Shown: in pieces, positions 37,296 through 46,412 of the stretch
Layout: each line of letters starts with the position of its first letter
Position numbering within the stretch: the first letter of the stretch is position 1
Assembly (NCBI RefSeq): GCF_001314995.1
Contig: NZ_CP012938.1
Location: forward strand, 5,766,001-5,830,000
Length of the DNA stretch: 64,000 nt
Reading direction: 5' to 3'
Origin: Bacteroides ovatus
Lineage (GTDB): Bacteria; Bacteroidota; Bacteroidia; Bacteroidales; Bacteroidaceae
Made by a program: the position numbers and the translations under genes
Notes under the pieces: generated by a model
The model's input: the letters and a program-made list of their open reading frames with translations, nothing else
Told to the model about the DNA's origin: nothing
The model's database searches: none

Positions 37296-39407
37296 ATGAA
37301 AACATTCGCAGTATCTATTGCAGTACTTTTTATTTGGACAGCTTGCGGAGATGGAAATCAGCCGATAATTGACCGCGAGGCATTAGTAGAAAGGAATAGT
37401 CCTGTTGTGACGGCATTCGATTCATTAGCTTCACTTTCTGTAGGAAATGGAGAGTTTGCTTATACGGTAGACATAACCGGATTACAGACGTTTCCGGACA
37501 ATTATAAAAAAGGAGTTCCATTGGGAACGCAAAGCCAGTGGGGCTGGCATAGCTTCGCCAATCCGGACCGGCTTACTCCGGAAGAAACCCTGAAAGAATA
37601 CGATTTTGGCAGGGGAAAGAAAGAACTTTACGCTACTCAATTCAAAGAAGAAGGCAGACAGCAGGATGCCGCTAATTGGTTTCGTGTCAATCCGCATCGT
37701 CTTCATTTAGGAATTGTCGGTTTTGACGTGGAAGAAGGTACGGATATTGAACAGGTAACTGACGTTCATCAGAAACTTTGCTTGTGGGATGGAAAAATCG
37801 AAAGTCGGTTTAAATTAAACGGTGAAGATTATCAAGTGGAGACAGTCTGCCATCCTTCTAATGATATGATTGCTGCAAATATTACCTCTAAGGCGCATAC
37901 CGGGATTTGTTTTCGTTTTCCGTATCCTACGGGCGCTCATTGTGATGATGCATGTAATTGGGAAGCCATTGATAAACATACAACGGCTATTGTTACTCAA
38001 AATGAATCTTCCGCAGTTTTGAAACATACTTTAGATAGCACAGAGTATTTCGTAACTTTGTATTGGGAAGGGAAGGCTACTTTCAATGAGAAAGCAAAAC
38101 ATTATTTTGTCCTGACTCCGATGGACGATCATTTAGCTTTTACATGTGCTTTTACTAGTACAGCTCCTTCAACGCAGCCTGTTACTGTAGCACAAACTCA
38201 AGAAGAAGCAAAAAACTATTGGAACTCGTTTTGGAAGGAAGGCGCAGCTGTTGACTTTTCGGCATGTACAGACCCACGGGCCAAAGAACTGGAACGACGT
38301 GTGGTACTTAGCCAATATTTGCTTGCTATTCAGAGCGCAGGTACTACTCCTCCGCAAGAGACGGGGCTTACCTATAATTCGTGGTTTGGCAAATTCCATC
38401 TTGAAATGATCTGGTGGCACGAGGCTCAATTTGCTCTTTGGAATCGTAGCAACTTACTTGACCGTACATTAGGCTGGTATGAAAAGGCTGAACCGATAGC
38501 GCGTCAAATAGCCCAAAGACAAGGGTTTGATGGTGTTCGCTGGATGAAAATGACCGATCCTTCAGGAACAGAAGCCCCTTCCAAAGTAGGAAGTTTTCTG
38601 ATTTGGCAACAACCTCATTTAATTTATTTGGCAGAATTACTTTATCGTGCTGATCCGACTAAAGAAGTATTGGAGAAATATAATCGTTTGGTACAGGAGA
38701 CTGCAGAATTTATGTACTCTTTTGCTACATACGATGAACTGGAAGGACGTTACGTATTGAAAGGTGCCATTCCTGCACAAGAAACGTTGCGTGCTGCAGA
38801 AACAATTAATCCTCCTTTTGAACTTTCTTACTGGCATTTTGCCATGCAGACCGCTCAACAATGGCGTGAACGTATGGGACAGCAACGTAGTCTGGAATGG
38901 GATGAAATGATCGACAAACTTTCCCCTTTAGCATCTAATAATGAAGGACTTTATCTGGCTGCTGAAACAGCCATAGATACTTATAAAGATATTCGTTATA
39001 CTTCCGACCACATGGCAGTATTAGGGGCAGTCGGTATTCTTCCGATGAATAAACTTATCCGGGAAGATTATATGAAAAATACATTGCACTGGATTTGGGA
39101 TAACTGGAATTGGGGTAAAACCTGGGGATGGGATTATCCGATGACGGCTATGAATGCTGCCCGTTTGGGTGAACCGGAAAAGGCCGTCGGAGCTTTACTG
39201 ATGGATAAACGCACAAACACATACTTGCCGAATGGTCATAATTATCAGGACGGTCGTTTACGTATTTATTTACCGGGTAATGGCGGCTTGCTGACTGCTA
39301 TTGCGATGATGTGTGCCGGTTGGGACGGATGTACGGAGATTAATCCGGGATTTCCGAAAGATGGAACTTGGAATGTCCGTTGGGAAGGATTGAAGCCATT
39401 ACCATAA
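37296..39407 (+). CDS. Putative (alpha/alpha)6-barrel glycoside hydrolase lipoprotein
   Basis: 703 residues; the signal peptide ends with TAC, so a lipoprotein is likely. The N-terminal beta-sandwich has LSVGNGEFAYTVDITGLQTF and QSQWGWHSFANP, a pattern of GH65-like clans. The second half is helical with the (alpha/alpha)6 features WFGKFHLEMIWWHEAQFALWNR, ETAEFMYSFATYDE, YWHFAMQTAQQWRERMG and WDNWNWGKTWGWDYPMTAMNAARL. I cannot assign a CAZy family. It lies in an operon with a second barrel enzyme and a GH28, so it probably removes a sugar from RG-I side chains or backbone pieces (inference). Confidence 0.7.
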   Translation: MKTFAVSIAVLFIWTACGDGNQPIIDREALVERNSPVVTAFDSLASLSVGNGEFAYTVDITGLQTFPDNYKKGVPLGTQSQWGWHSFANPDRLTPEETLKEYDFGRGKKELYATQFKEEGRQQDAANWFRVNPHRLHLGIVGFDVEEGTDIEQVTDVHQKLCLWDGKIESRFKLNGEDYQVETVCHPSNDMIAANITSKAHTGICFRFPYPTGAHCDDACNWEAIDKHTTAIVTQNESSAVLKHTLDSTEYFVTLYWEGKATFNEKAKHYFVLTPMDDHLAFTCAFTSTAPSTQPVTVAQTQEEAKNYWNSFWKEGAAVDFSACTDPRAKELERRVVLSQYLLAIQSAGTTPPQETGLTYNSWFGKFHLEMIWWHEAQFALWNRSNLLDRTLGWYEKAEPIARQIAQRQGFDGVRWMKMTDPSGTEAPSKVGSFLIWQQPHLIYLAELLYRADPTKEVLEKYNRLVQETAEFMYSFATYDELEGRYVLKGAIPAQETLRAAETINPPFELSYWHFAMQTAQQWRERMGQQRSLEWDEMIDKLSPLASNNEGLYLAAETAIDTYKDIRYTSDHMAVLGAVGILPMNKLIREDYMKNTLHWIWDNWNWGKTWGWDYPMTAMNAARLGEPEKAVGALLMDKRTNTYLPNGHNYQDGRLRIYLPGNGGLLTAIAMMCAGWDGCTEINPGFPKDGTWNVRWEGLKPLP

Positions 39408-39423
39408 TCAAACACAAAAAAAT

Positions 39424-42400
39424 ATGAGTTATTTTCATCTGAATCTTATTTTAAAAGGAAAGCTGACAGTTTGTTGCCTCTTGATGTTGCCGGCGATACC
39501 ATTAAATGCTCAAAGAGAGGCAAAGCAGATCGGTGACTTTAAAGAATCCATCTCCTTGAATGAACATCTGCGAGGTACAAAAAGGACGTTGCAATATCGT
39601 CCCGATGGTGATGAGTTTGTTTGTGTCAATGGTAAGAATCGGTATACCCGTGCTTTGTACGGTAGTCACAGTCCCTTTCGTGTAGAAACAAGTGACCGGC
39701 CGGTTTTTGCTTTTTATAATAACGGACGCGGAGGAAATATAAGTTTCAAAGTCATTCTTCGTGACGGAACAGAATTGGCGCTTGACTGCACCGGGCATTG
39801 TGAATCCCGTTATTCGGCTGGAAAACGTACCTATTATTTGACAGACCCGTCTTGGGGAAAAGGAGAACTGCGTATTTCTGTATTGGCATTAGCCGATATG
39901 GATGGAGCTATTTGGCGTTTTTCTCCTTCGAATATGCCTAAAGGAGCTATACTTCGTTGGCAACATGGGGGAGCTACCGGAAAACGTTTGAGTCGTAATG
40001 GAGATATGGGGGTAGATCCGGCTGATTGCTTCGAACTTCCTGCCGAAGCGACTGACCTTGTCACAGGTGAACTTTCTTTGCAGAAAGAAGTATACTTGGT
40101 ACGTGGGGAGGTTCCCGAAGGCTATAATGTCCGTAAACTTTATCAACAAGCGGAGGCAGCCTCTATGGCGTTGGCTTCTCATTTGAAGATAGAAACACCG
40201 GACCCTTATTTGAACACGTTGGGTGGTGCATTGGTCGCAGCTGCCGATGGAATCTGGGACGGACAGGCTTGGTTGCACGGTGCTATTGGCTGGCGTATGC
40301 CGTTAAGTGGGTGGAGGGCCGGATATACTGGTGATGCTTTAGGTTGGCATGACCGGGCACGGACTCATTTTGATGCTTATGCAGCCAGTCAGGTGACTGA
40401 TGTCCCGAATACAATACCTCATCCGGCACAAGATTCTACAATGAATCTGGCGCGTTCGGAAAAACGTTGGGGAACTCCTCAATATAGCAATGGGTATATT
40501 TGCCGGAATCCTGAACGTAACAACCAGATGCACCACTATGACATGAATCTTTGTTACATGGATGAATTGTTATGGCACTTCAACTGGACGGGAGATACTG
40601 CGTATGTCCGCAAAATGTGGCCTGTGATTACCCGCCATCTAGCTTGGGAAAAATTAAATTATGATCCGGACAATGATGGTTTATATGATGCATACGCTTG
40701 TATTTGGGCAAGTGATGCGCTTTACTACAACAGTGGCGCGGTCACCCATTCGTCGGCTTATAACTACCGTGCCAATAAAATGGCAGCTTTTCTTGCTTCT
40801 TTGATAGGCGAAGATCCTTCACCTTATCAGAACGAAGCCGAGCAAATATTGAAAGCGATGAATAAGCGTCTTTGGATGCAGGGCAAAGGTTGTTGGGCGG
40901 AATATCAGGATTTTATGGGACATCGCCGGCTTCACGAAAGTCCGGGATTATGGACTATATACCATGCACTCGATAGCGACGTTGCTGATCCTTTTCAAGC
41001 TTATCAGGCTACACGGTATGTTGATACGGAAATACCACATATCCCCGTGTATGCCGATGGACTGGAAGAGGGGTATGCAACGATTGCCACTACCAATTGG
41101 TTACCTTATTCCTGGAGTATCAATAATGTGGCTTTCGCAGAGGTAATGCATACAGCTTTGGCCTATTTCCAGGCAGGACGTCCGGAGGAAGCATATCGAT
41201 TGATGAAAAGTTCATTTCTGGATGGCATGTACTTAGGTAACAGTCCCGGCAATTTGGGGCAAGTCAGCTTTTATGATGCTGCCCGTGGAGAGTGTTATCG
41301 TGACTTTGGAGATCCGATAGGGGTAGCTTCCCGATTACTGGTACAAGGATTGTATGGCATTTTACCCGATGTATTGAACGGGAAGATGGTGATTCGTCCG
41401 GGATTTCCCGCAGGATGGTCAAAAGCTTCTATTTCTTTGCCTGACATAACCTATCACTTTGTCAGGGAGAAAGATACAGATATTTACCGGATAGAGCAAC
41501 GTTTTAAGGCACCTTTGGCATTGACATTACAAGTGAATGTCGGGAGAGAAAGGATTCATTCTGTGAAAGTAAATGGGAAAGAAGTTGACTGGAGCTTTGC
41601 GGAAGCTGCTTCCGGTTATCCGGTGGTTGTTATTCCTGCTTCTTCTGCCAAAAAAGCAATTGTCGAAATTGTGTGGGAAGGAAACTGTCTGAATCCGGTT
41701 TTGCCTGAAAGACAGGCGGAGGCTTTAGCGGAGATCCGTGTTCCATCCATTTTAGGGGCGGTATTCGGTGAAATATATGATCCGCAGGGAGTGCTGATAC
41801 AGCCGAATGTTAGTGATACATTAATAAAAAGTAAGGTCAATGATCATTTGGGGCATCATACATTCTTTGTTCGCATGAAACAAGGACAGATGGAATGGTG
41901 GCAGCCTGTAAACGTACAGATTACAAAATCGGAAAAATCACCGGTCATTCTTCCTTTCTCACAGGTAAATACGTCAGAGTGCCGGATGATGAATATGGAT
42001 TCTTTGTTCAATGCGAATGTGACTGATATTTTCCGGAATGAGTATCTGACACCCCGTTCGCCTTATACCACTTTACAACTTCCTGTTCAGGGCATTGGCG
42101 AGTGGTGCCATCCTAAATTAACTGCTGATATTGATGATGCAGGTTTGCGTGCCTTGGTACGTGATGAGATGCTGACTACCAAACTGGGTGTGCCGTTCCG
42201 AACATTGGCTCAAGGAAGCAATATTGCTTTTACTTCGTTGTGGGATAATTATCCCGACAGTTTAAGTATTCCGCTTTCCGGTCGGGCTTCTCATGCCTAT
42301 TTAATGATGGCAGGCAGTACCAACCACATGCAGTGTCGCATTGCTAATGGTATTGTTCGTGTATACTATACAGATGGAACTTCTGATGTATTGGAATTAG

Positions 42401-42687
42401 TGAATCCGGATAACTGGTGTCCTATTGAGCAGGATTTCTATGTTGATGGTCAGGCATTCACCGTTGTTTCTCCCCGTCCTTATCGCATTCATTTTAAGAC
42501 GGGTTTGGTTAGCAATGATTTGGGAAAGGACTTAGGCATAAAGGGTGTTTATGGACGTTCCATCGAGGGAGGAGCAGGTGTACTTTTGGACATGCCTCTG
42601 AATCCTTCCAAAGAGTTAAGTCATCTGACGTTGGAAACACTTTCAAACGATGTTGTTATCGGTCTGATGGGAGTTACATTGCAATAA
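39424..42687 (+). CDS. Large putative six-hairpin glycosidase (possibly DUF4450 type)
   Basis: 1087 residues with a signal peptide (ends at LNAQ). The N-terminal domain of about 230 residues is beta-rich (LQYRPDGDEFVCVNGKNRYTRALYG). The centre is an (alpha/alpha)6 barrel (WDGQAWLHGAIGWRMPLSGWRAGYTGDALGWHDRA, MHHYDMNLCYMDELLWHFNWTGDTAYV, YDPDNDGLYDAYACIWASDAL, EGYATIATTNWLPYSWSINN), and beta-sandwich domains follow. The layout resembles Bacteroides proteins labelled DUF4450, from memory only. Its substrate is unknown. It is 16 nt after the previous gene and clearly in one operon. Confidence 0.72.
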   Translation: MSYFHLNLILKGKLTVCCLLMLPAIPLNAQREAKQIGDFKESISLNEHLRGTKRTLQYRPDGDEFVCVNGKNRYTRALYGSHSPFRVETSDRPVFAFYNNGRGGNISFKVILRDGTELALDCTGHCESRYSAGKRTYYLTDPSWGKGELRISVLALADMDGAIWRFSPSNMPKGAILRWQHGGATGKRLSRNGDMGVDPADCFELPAEATDLVTGELSLQKEVYLVRGEVPEGYNVRKLYQQAEAASMALASHLKIETPDPYLNTLGGALVAAADGIWDGQAWLHGAIGWRMPLSGWRAGYTGDALGWHDRARTHFDAYAASQVTDVPNTIPHPAQDSTMNLARSEKRWGTPQYSNGYICRNPERNNQMHHYDMNLCYMDELLWHFNWTGDTAYVRKMWPVITRHLAWEKLNYDPDNDGLYDAYACIWASDALYYNSGAVTHSSAYNYRANKMAAFLASLIGEDPSPYQNEAEQILKAMNKRLWMQGKGCWAEYQDFMGHRRLHESPGLWTIYHALDSDVADPFQAYQATRYVDTEIPHIPVYADGLEEGYATIATTNWLPYSWSINNVAFAEVMHTALAYFQAGRPEEAYRLMKSSFLDGMYLGNSPGNLGQVSFYDAARGECYRDFGDPIGVASRLLVQGLYGILPDVLNGKMVIRPGFPAGWSKASISLPDITYHFVREKDTDIYRIEQRFKAPLALTLQVNVGRERIHSVKVNGKEVDWSFAEAASGYPVVVIPASSAKKAIVEIVWEGNCLNPVLPERQAEALAEIRVPSILGAVFGEIYDPQGVLIQPNVSDTLIKSKVNDHLGHHTFFVRMKQGQMEWWQPVNVQITKSEKSPVILPFSQVNTSECRMMNMDSLFNANVTDIFRNEYLTPRSPYTTLQLPVQGIGEWCHPKLTADIDDAGLRALVRDEMLTTKLGVPFRTLAQGSNIAFTSLWDNYPDSLSIPLSGRASHAYLMMAGSTNHMQCRIANGIVRVYYTDGTSDVLELVNPDNWCPIEQDFYVDGQAFTVVSPRPYRIHFKTGLVSNDLGKDLGIKGVYGRSIEGGAGVLLDMPLNPSKELSHLTLETLSNDVVIGLMGVTLQ

Positions 42688-42722
42688 AATAAAAATAACA
42701 TATTAATAAAAGGATAAGAATT

Positions 42723-44132
42723 ATGATGAGAAGAACTATTAATTTACTACTGATGTTGCTTTTTGTGGCAGAGGTAACATCTGCGAATACTGTTGATTTT
42801 GATAAAGCATTTAAAGAAAGCGCCCGTATCGAAAAACAGATTAAACGGACCTCTTTTCCGAAACGAACATTTCTTATAACTGATTTTGGAGCAAAAACGG
42901 ATGATGAGGCTAATCCTTGCCATGAAGCCATTAATCAGGCTATTCTACAGTGCAGTCTGTCAGGAGGTGGCACAGTAATTGTTCCTAAAGGTACTTTCTA
43001 TACCGGACCTATTACTCTAAAGAGCAATGTGAATTTCCATCTCGAAGAGGGAGCTGTTTTGAAATTCTCTACAGATCAAAGCCTTTATTTTCCTGCAGTT
43101 TTAACTCGTTGGGAAGGAATTGATTGCTATAATGCTCACCCCTTGATTTATGCTTATGGTGAAAGCAATATTGCCATAACCGGAAAAGGTATTATCGATG
43201 GACAAGGTAGCATGGAAACTTGGTGGCCGATGTGTGGAGCCGTAAAGTATGGTTGGAAAGAAGGCATGGTGGCTCAACGCAATGGAGGTCGTGAACGTCT
43301 GTTGATGTATGGTGAAACATCGACTCCTGTGTACAAACGTCTGATGAGGCCGGAAGATGGTATGCGTCCGCAGCTATTGAACTTACATTCCTGCCACACC
43401 ATCTTGATTGAAGGTGTTACTTTGTTAAATTCTCCATTTTGGGTGATTCATCCTCTTTTCTGCGAGAGCTTGATTGTTAGCGGAGTGACTGTTTTCAATC
43501 GTGGACCTAACGGAGACGGATGTGATCCTGAATCTTGTAAGAATGTGTTGATTGAGAATTGTACATTTGATACGGGTGATGATTGTATTGCCATTAAATC
43601 AGGACGTAATGAAGACGGGCGTAAATGGAATATTCCCAGTGAGAATATTATTGTACGCGGTTGTATGATGAAGAATGGACATGGAGGAGTCGTGATCGGC
43701 AGTGAGATTTCGGGTGGTTACCGCAATTTGTTTGTAGAAGACTGCCGGATGGATAGCCCGAATCTGGATCGTGTCATTCGTATTAAGACGAGCACTTGCC
43801 GCGGAGGACTTATAGAAAATGTATATGTACGCAATGTGACGGTAGGACAATGTCGTGAAGCTGTACTTCGCATCAATCTGCAATATGAGAATCGGGAGAA
43901 ATGTAAGAGAGGGTTTGACCCGATTGTCCGTAATGTGCATTTGAAGAATGTAACTTGTGAGAAGAGTAAATTAGGTGTGCTTATTATCGGATTGGAGGAT
44001 GATAAACATGTATATAATATCAGTGTAGAGGATTCTCATTTTAATAATGTAGCCAAAGGAGCAAATGATATTAAAGGGGCAAAAGATGTTACTTTTAAGA
44101 ACCTTTATATCAATGGTGAATTGGTGAAATAG
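42723..44132 (+). CDS. GH28 polygalacturonase (third, canonical)
   Basis: 469 residues with a signal peptide; a second ATG one codon later is equally possible. All catalytic motifs are intact: NGDGCDPES (Asp265), DTGDDCIAIKSG (Asp286, Asp287), NGHGGVVIGSE (His320) and VIRIKTS (Arg353, Lys355). This is the only GH28 of the three with a full active site of the usual type. Among the long N-terminal segments is WEGIDCYNAHPLIYAYGE, as in Bacteroides exo-type members. It hydrolyses galacturonic acid bonds in pectin and is the last gene of the pectin unit before the AT-rich block. Confidence 0.94.
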   Translation: MMRRTINLLLMLLFVAEVTSANTVDFDKAFKESARIEKQIKRTSFPKRTFLITDFGAKTDDEANPCHEAINQAILQCSLSGGGTVIVPKGTFYTGPITLKSNVNFHLEEGAVLKFSTDQSLYFPAVLTRWEGIDCYNAHPLIYAYGESNIAITGKGIIDGQGSMETWWPMCGAVKYGWKEGMVAQRNGGRERLLMYGETSTPVYKRLMRPEDGMRPQLLNLHSCHTILIEGVTLLNSPFWVIHPLFCESLIVSGVTVFNRGPNGDGCDPESCKNVLIENCTFDTGDDCIAIKSGRNEDGRKWNIPSENIIVRGCMMKNGHGGVVIGSEISGGYRNLFVEDCRMDSPNLDRVIRIKTSTCRGGLIENVYVRNVTVGQCREAVLRINLQYENREKCKRGFDPIVRNVHLKNVTCEKSKLGVLIIGLEDDKHVYNISVEDSHFNNVAKGANDIKGAKDVTFKNLYINGELVK

Positions 44133-44164
44133 GGTATAATTGTAGTAATTTAGAATATCCGAAT

Positions 44165-44545
44165 ATGAATGAAAAAGAAGATTTAGAAGAACTCCAATGT
44201 TTTGTTTCAAATATACAGAATGATTGGAAAACAGCTTATGATGCACAAATTTATATCACATCTCTGTCTGTAATAAGTAATCATGATTGGAATAAATTAG
44301 AACTTTGGATAAATCTTCATCAGGATGGTTTTATCTATAAGTTAAGACATTATTATCCTGCACTTTCGGAAGACGATATACATATCATTCTTTTATTACG
44401 TATTGATTTTAATAATGCTCAAATTTCAGAGTTGTTTCATGTTTTAGAGAGTTCTTTTAGAATACGGCGTAGTAGATTGAAGAAAAAAATGAATGTTGCT
44501 TGTGAATCTATTACAGATTTTGTCAAATCATTGTATTTAGAATAA
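44165..44545 (+). CDS. Small protein with LuxR-like helix-turn-helix
   Basis: 126 residues, no signal peptide, 32 nt after the GH28 stop. The C-terminal half (YYPALSEDDIHIILLLRIDF, then ISELFHVLESSFRIRRSRLKKKM) matches the pattern of LuxR-like HTH domains at the end of Bacteroidetes regulators, in which LS..D..I/L......N..EI..LL......V..RR.RL.KK recurs. Here the sensor part normally in front is missing. The AT-rich codon use fits the following cassette rather than the GH28. It may be the regulator of the twin palindromes at 44565 and 53952, or a partner of a regulator elsewhere; both are inference. Confidence 0.6.
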   Translation: MNEKEDLEELQCFVSNIQNDWKTAYDAQIYITSLSVISNHDWNKLELWINLHQDGFIYKLRHYYPALSEDDIHIILLLRIDFNNAQISELFHVLESSFRIRRSRLKKKMNVACESITDFVKSLYLE

Positions 44546-44564
44546 TTCTCTTTTTTATAGTAAA

Positions 44565-44651
44565 ACCATATATAAATGTGTGTATAAGTAAATGTATACG
44601 CATTTGTATATGGTTAATATTTTTCTCTTAACTTAGAAATGTATTCTTTTG
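44565..44651 (+). promoter_or_regulatory. 50-bp palindromic operator and -7 box of the radical SAM operon
   Basis: ACCATATATAAATG (44565-44578) and CATTTGTATATGGT (44601-44614) are inverted with one mismatch, around an inner, weaker pair (TGTGTATA / TGTATACGCA). After 29 nt comes the octamer TTCTTTTG (44644-44651). The sequence down to the start codon is closely matched at 53952-54079, before the DUF4369-like gene. Confidence 0.75.
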
Positions 44652-44695
44652 CAACAAATTATCATTGAAAAACATTTTTCATTCATACTAATATT

Positions 44696-46036
44696 ATGGA
44701 AAAATACAGATTATCATCGTATGCAATATCGATAGAATTAGAAAGTGAACCTGACGATAGCCTATTAATACATGGCTATACCGGTGCTATAGATTTAATA
44801 GATAAGTCCATAGTAAGGTTTCTGATAGAAAATCCTTATTTTGATAGGGCTGTGCTACCTTGTGAAGAAAGTACAAAAGATACTCTTGAAAAAAGAGGAT
44901 ATATCACTTTACAAACAGAAGATGAAGAAAAAGAATACTTTAAACGTTTAGCAACAGCACTTTTTAGAAAAGAAAGTATGCTACGTAAAGGTTTTACTTT
45001 TCTAATTACCTATGATTGTAACTTTCGTTGTCCTTATTGCTTTGAAAAAGATATTCAGAAAGATGGAACAGCGTTCACCAAAGAGATGGTAGATAAAGCC
45101 TATCAAGCTATATTACAGATAGCACCAGACGAAAGACTACGCTCAAGGTCAATAACCTTGTATGGCGGTGAGCCTTTATTAAAGAGAAATAAGAATATTA
45201 TATCTTATATTATTGAACAGGGTAAAGAATTAGGATTTAAGTTTTCTGCTATCTCTAATGGTTATGACCTGAAATATTATGAAGATCTTCTCTCGCCGGA
45301 AGATATTAGCTTTATTCAGATAACGATAGACGGCATTAGAGAACGTCATAATCAACGTCGTATTCATTATCAAGGATACCCTACATTTGATACGATTGTA
45401 GAAAATATTGGAATTGCTTTGAATAAAGGAGTTGCTATTTCAGTTAGAGTGAATGCTGATCGAAACAATATAGAAGATTTAGAGGGATTACAAACGATTT
45501 TTTGTGATTTGGGCTATACAGAGAACCCTTTATTTTCTATAAACTCTGCATTATTAAGAAATTATTCCGATAGTACAGAAAAAGCCTATCAATACTTCTC
45601 ACAGAAAGATTTTATAGAATGGCATAAAAAACATGGCTTGGAATCTACTTGCCAAGATTATGGAGTATATCGTAGAATTCATGCAGCGATAAAACAAGGT
45701 AAACCTCTATCTTTTCGTTCTACTTTTTGTAGTGCTCAAACGGGTGGATTTGTGTTTGATCCATTTGGTAGAATTTATACATGCTGGGAGACTGTGAATC
45801 AAAAAGAACATTGTATAGGTAATTATTCTTTGAATAATGATATTGTTTGGAATGAGCAAGTCGAAGAACGTTGGAGAAAGACCTATCTTTTGGAGAATGC
45901 TATATGCGCAAGCTGTAAATACGCATTACTGTGTGGCGGTGGATGTCCGGCACAAAACTTACAGAAACATCGTTGTACGCATATGGAGGATATAGTTCAT
46001 AATGCTGCGAATAAGGCTTATTTAAGCATTAAATAA
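44696..46036 (+). CDS. Radical SAM/SPASM peptide maturase
   Basis: 446 residues. The radical SAM motif is C108-x3-C112-x2-C115 (in TYDCNFRCPYCFEKD), binding the 4Fe-4S cluster that cleaves S-adenosylmethionine; GGEP follows (SITLYGGEPLLK). The C-terminal SPASM domain has Cys at 345, 363, 373, 404, 407, 413, 417 and 427 for auxiliary clusters. Residues 20-90 (HGYTGAIDLIDKSIVRFL ... LEKRGYI) look like a winged-helix leader-recognition domain (RRE-like), by eye only. Such enzymes cross-link or epimerise residues of a small precursor, and the Cys-rich peptide 23 nt downstream is the obvious substrate; thioether formation is the best guess. This is the first gene of the cassette and is under the palindromic operator. 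Confidence 0.93.
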   Translation: MEKYRLSSYAISIELESEPDDSLLIHGYTGAIDLIDKSIVRFLIENPYFDRAVLPCEESTKDTLEKRGYITLQTEDEEKEYFKRLATALFRKESMLRKGFTFLITYDCNFRCPYCFEKDIQKDGTAFTKEMVDKAYQAILQIAPDERLRSRSITLYGGEPLLKRNKNIISYIIEQGKELGFKFSAISNGYDLKYYEDLLSPEDISFIQITIDGIRERHNQRRIHYQGYPTFDTIVENIGIALNKGVAISVRVNADRNNIEDLEGLQTIFCDLGYTENPLFSINSALLRNYSDSTEKAYQYFSQKDFIEWHKKHGLESTCQDYGVYRRIHAAIKQGKPLSFRSTFCSAQTGGFVFDPFGRIYTCWETVNQKEHCIGNYSLNNDIVWNEQVEERWRKTYLLENAICASCKYALLCGGGCPAQNLQKHRCTHMEDIVHNAANKAYLSIK

Positions 46037-46059
46037 AATATTAATTAAAATTTATTTTT

Positions 46060-46302
46060 ATGGAACAAAATGAGAAAAAAGAACTACGTTCTTTGAATGT
46101 AGAGTTGCCAACTCTTTATGTTGAAGAATTGGAACAGCGGTTAGAAACCGATCCGTTGGCTATCGGTGGATTACTATCTGGAGATTTTGATGGAGTTGAA
46201 GCATATTCTTGTGGTAAAGATTGCGATGAATTTACTTGTGACGTTCATTGCGATGACCATTGTTCAGAGCATTGTGGAAGATTTCATTGTTCGGTAGATT
46301 AG
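46060..46302 (+). CDS. Cys-rich precursor peptide of the radical SAM system
   Basis: 80 residues, two parts. Residues 1-50 form an acidic leader with a likely helix (ELPTLYVEELEQRLETDPL) and a Gly-Gly at 36-37 that could mark cleavage. Residues 51-80 hold seven Cys (51, 55, 60, 64, 68, 72, 77) spaced x3, x4, x3, x3, x3, x4, with His directly before Cys at 63, 67, 71 and 76. There is no signal peptide. This plan is like ranthipeptide or sactipeptide precursors, in which radical SAM enzymes make Cys thioethers, but I do not recognise the family. The His-Cys pairs could also bind metal. The start has a purine-poor but AT-rich leader, and no other ATG fits. A strong hairpin follows the stop. Confidence 0.85.
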   Translation: MEQNEKKELRSLNVELPTLYVEELEQRLETDPLAIGGLLSGDFDGVEAYSCGKDCDEFTCDVHCDDHCSEHCGRFHCSVD

Positions 46303-46344
46303 GTAATTCCGTAATGAATTAAAGCTAATTATTGAATCTATTTT

Positions 46345-46381
46345 CAGTATATTCTCTCAATTGATTTGAGAGAGTATACTG
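46345..46381 (+). terminator. Strong hairpin between precursor and TonB-dependent receptor
   Basis: CAGTATATTCTCTCAA (46345-46360) pairs with TTGAGAGAGTATACTG (46366-46381) over 16 bp with one G-U. A T-rich but interrupted tract follows. It could act as a partial terminator or a 3' stabiliser giving more precursor than downstream message. Confidence 0.65.
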
Positions 46382-46412
46382 ATATGTAACTTCTATTTTT
46401 ATTTTATATAGA

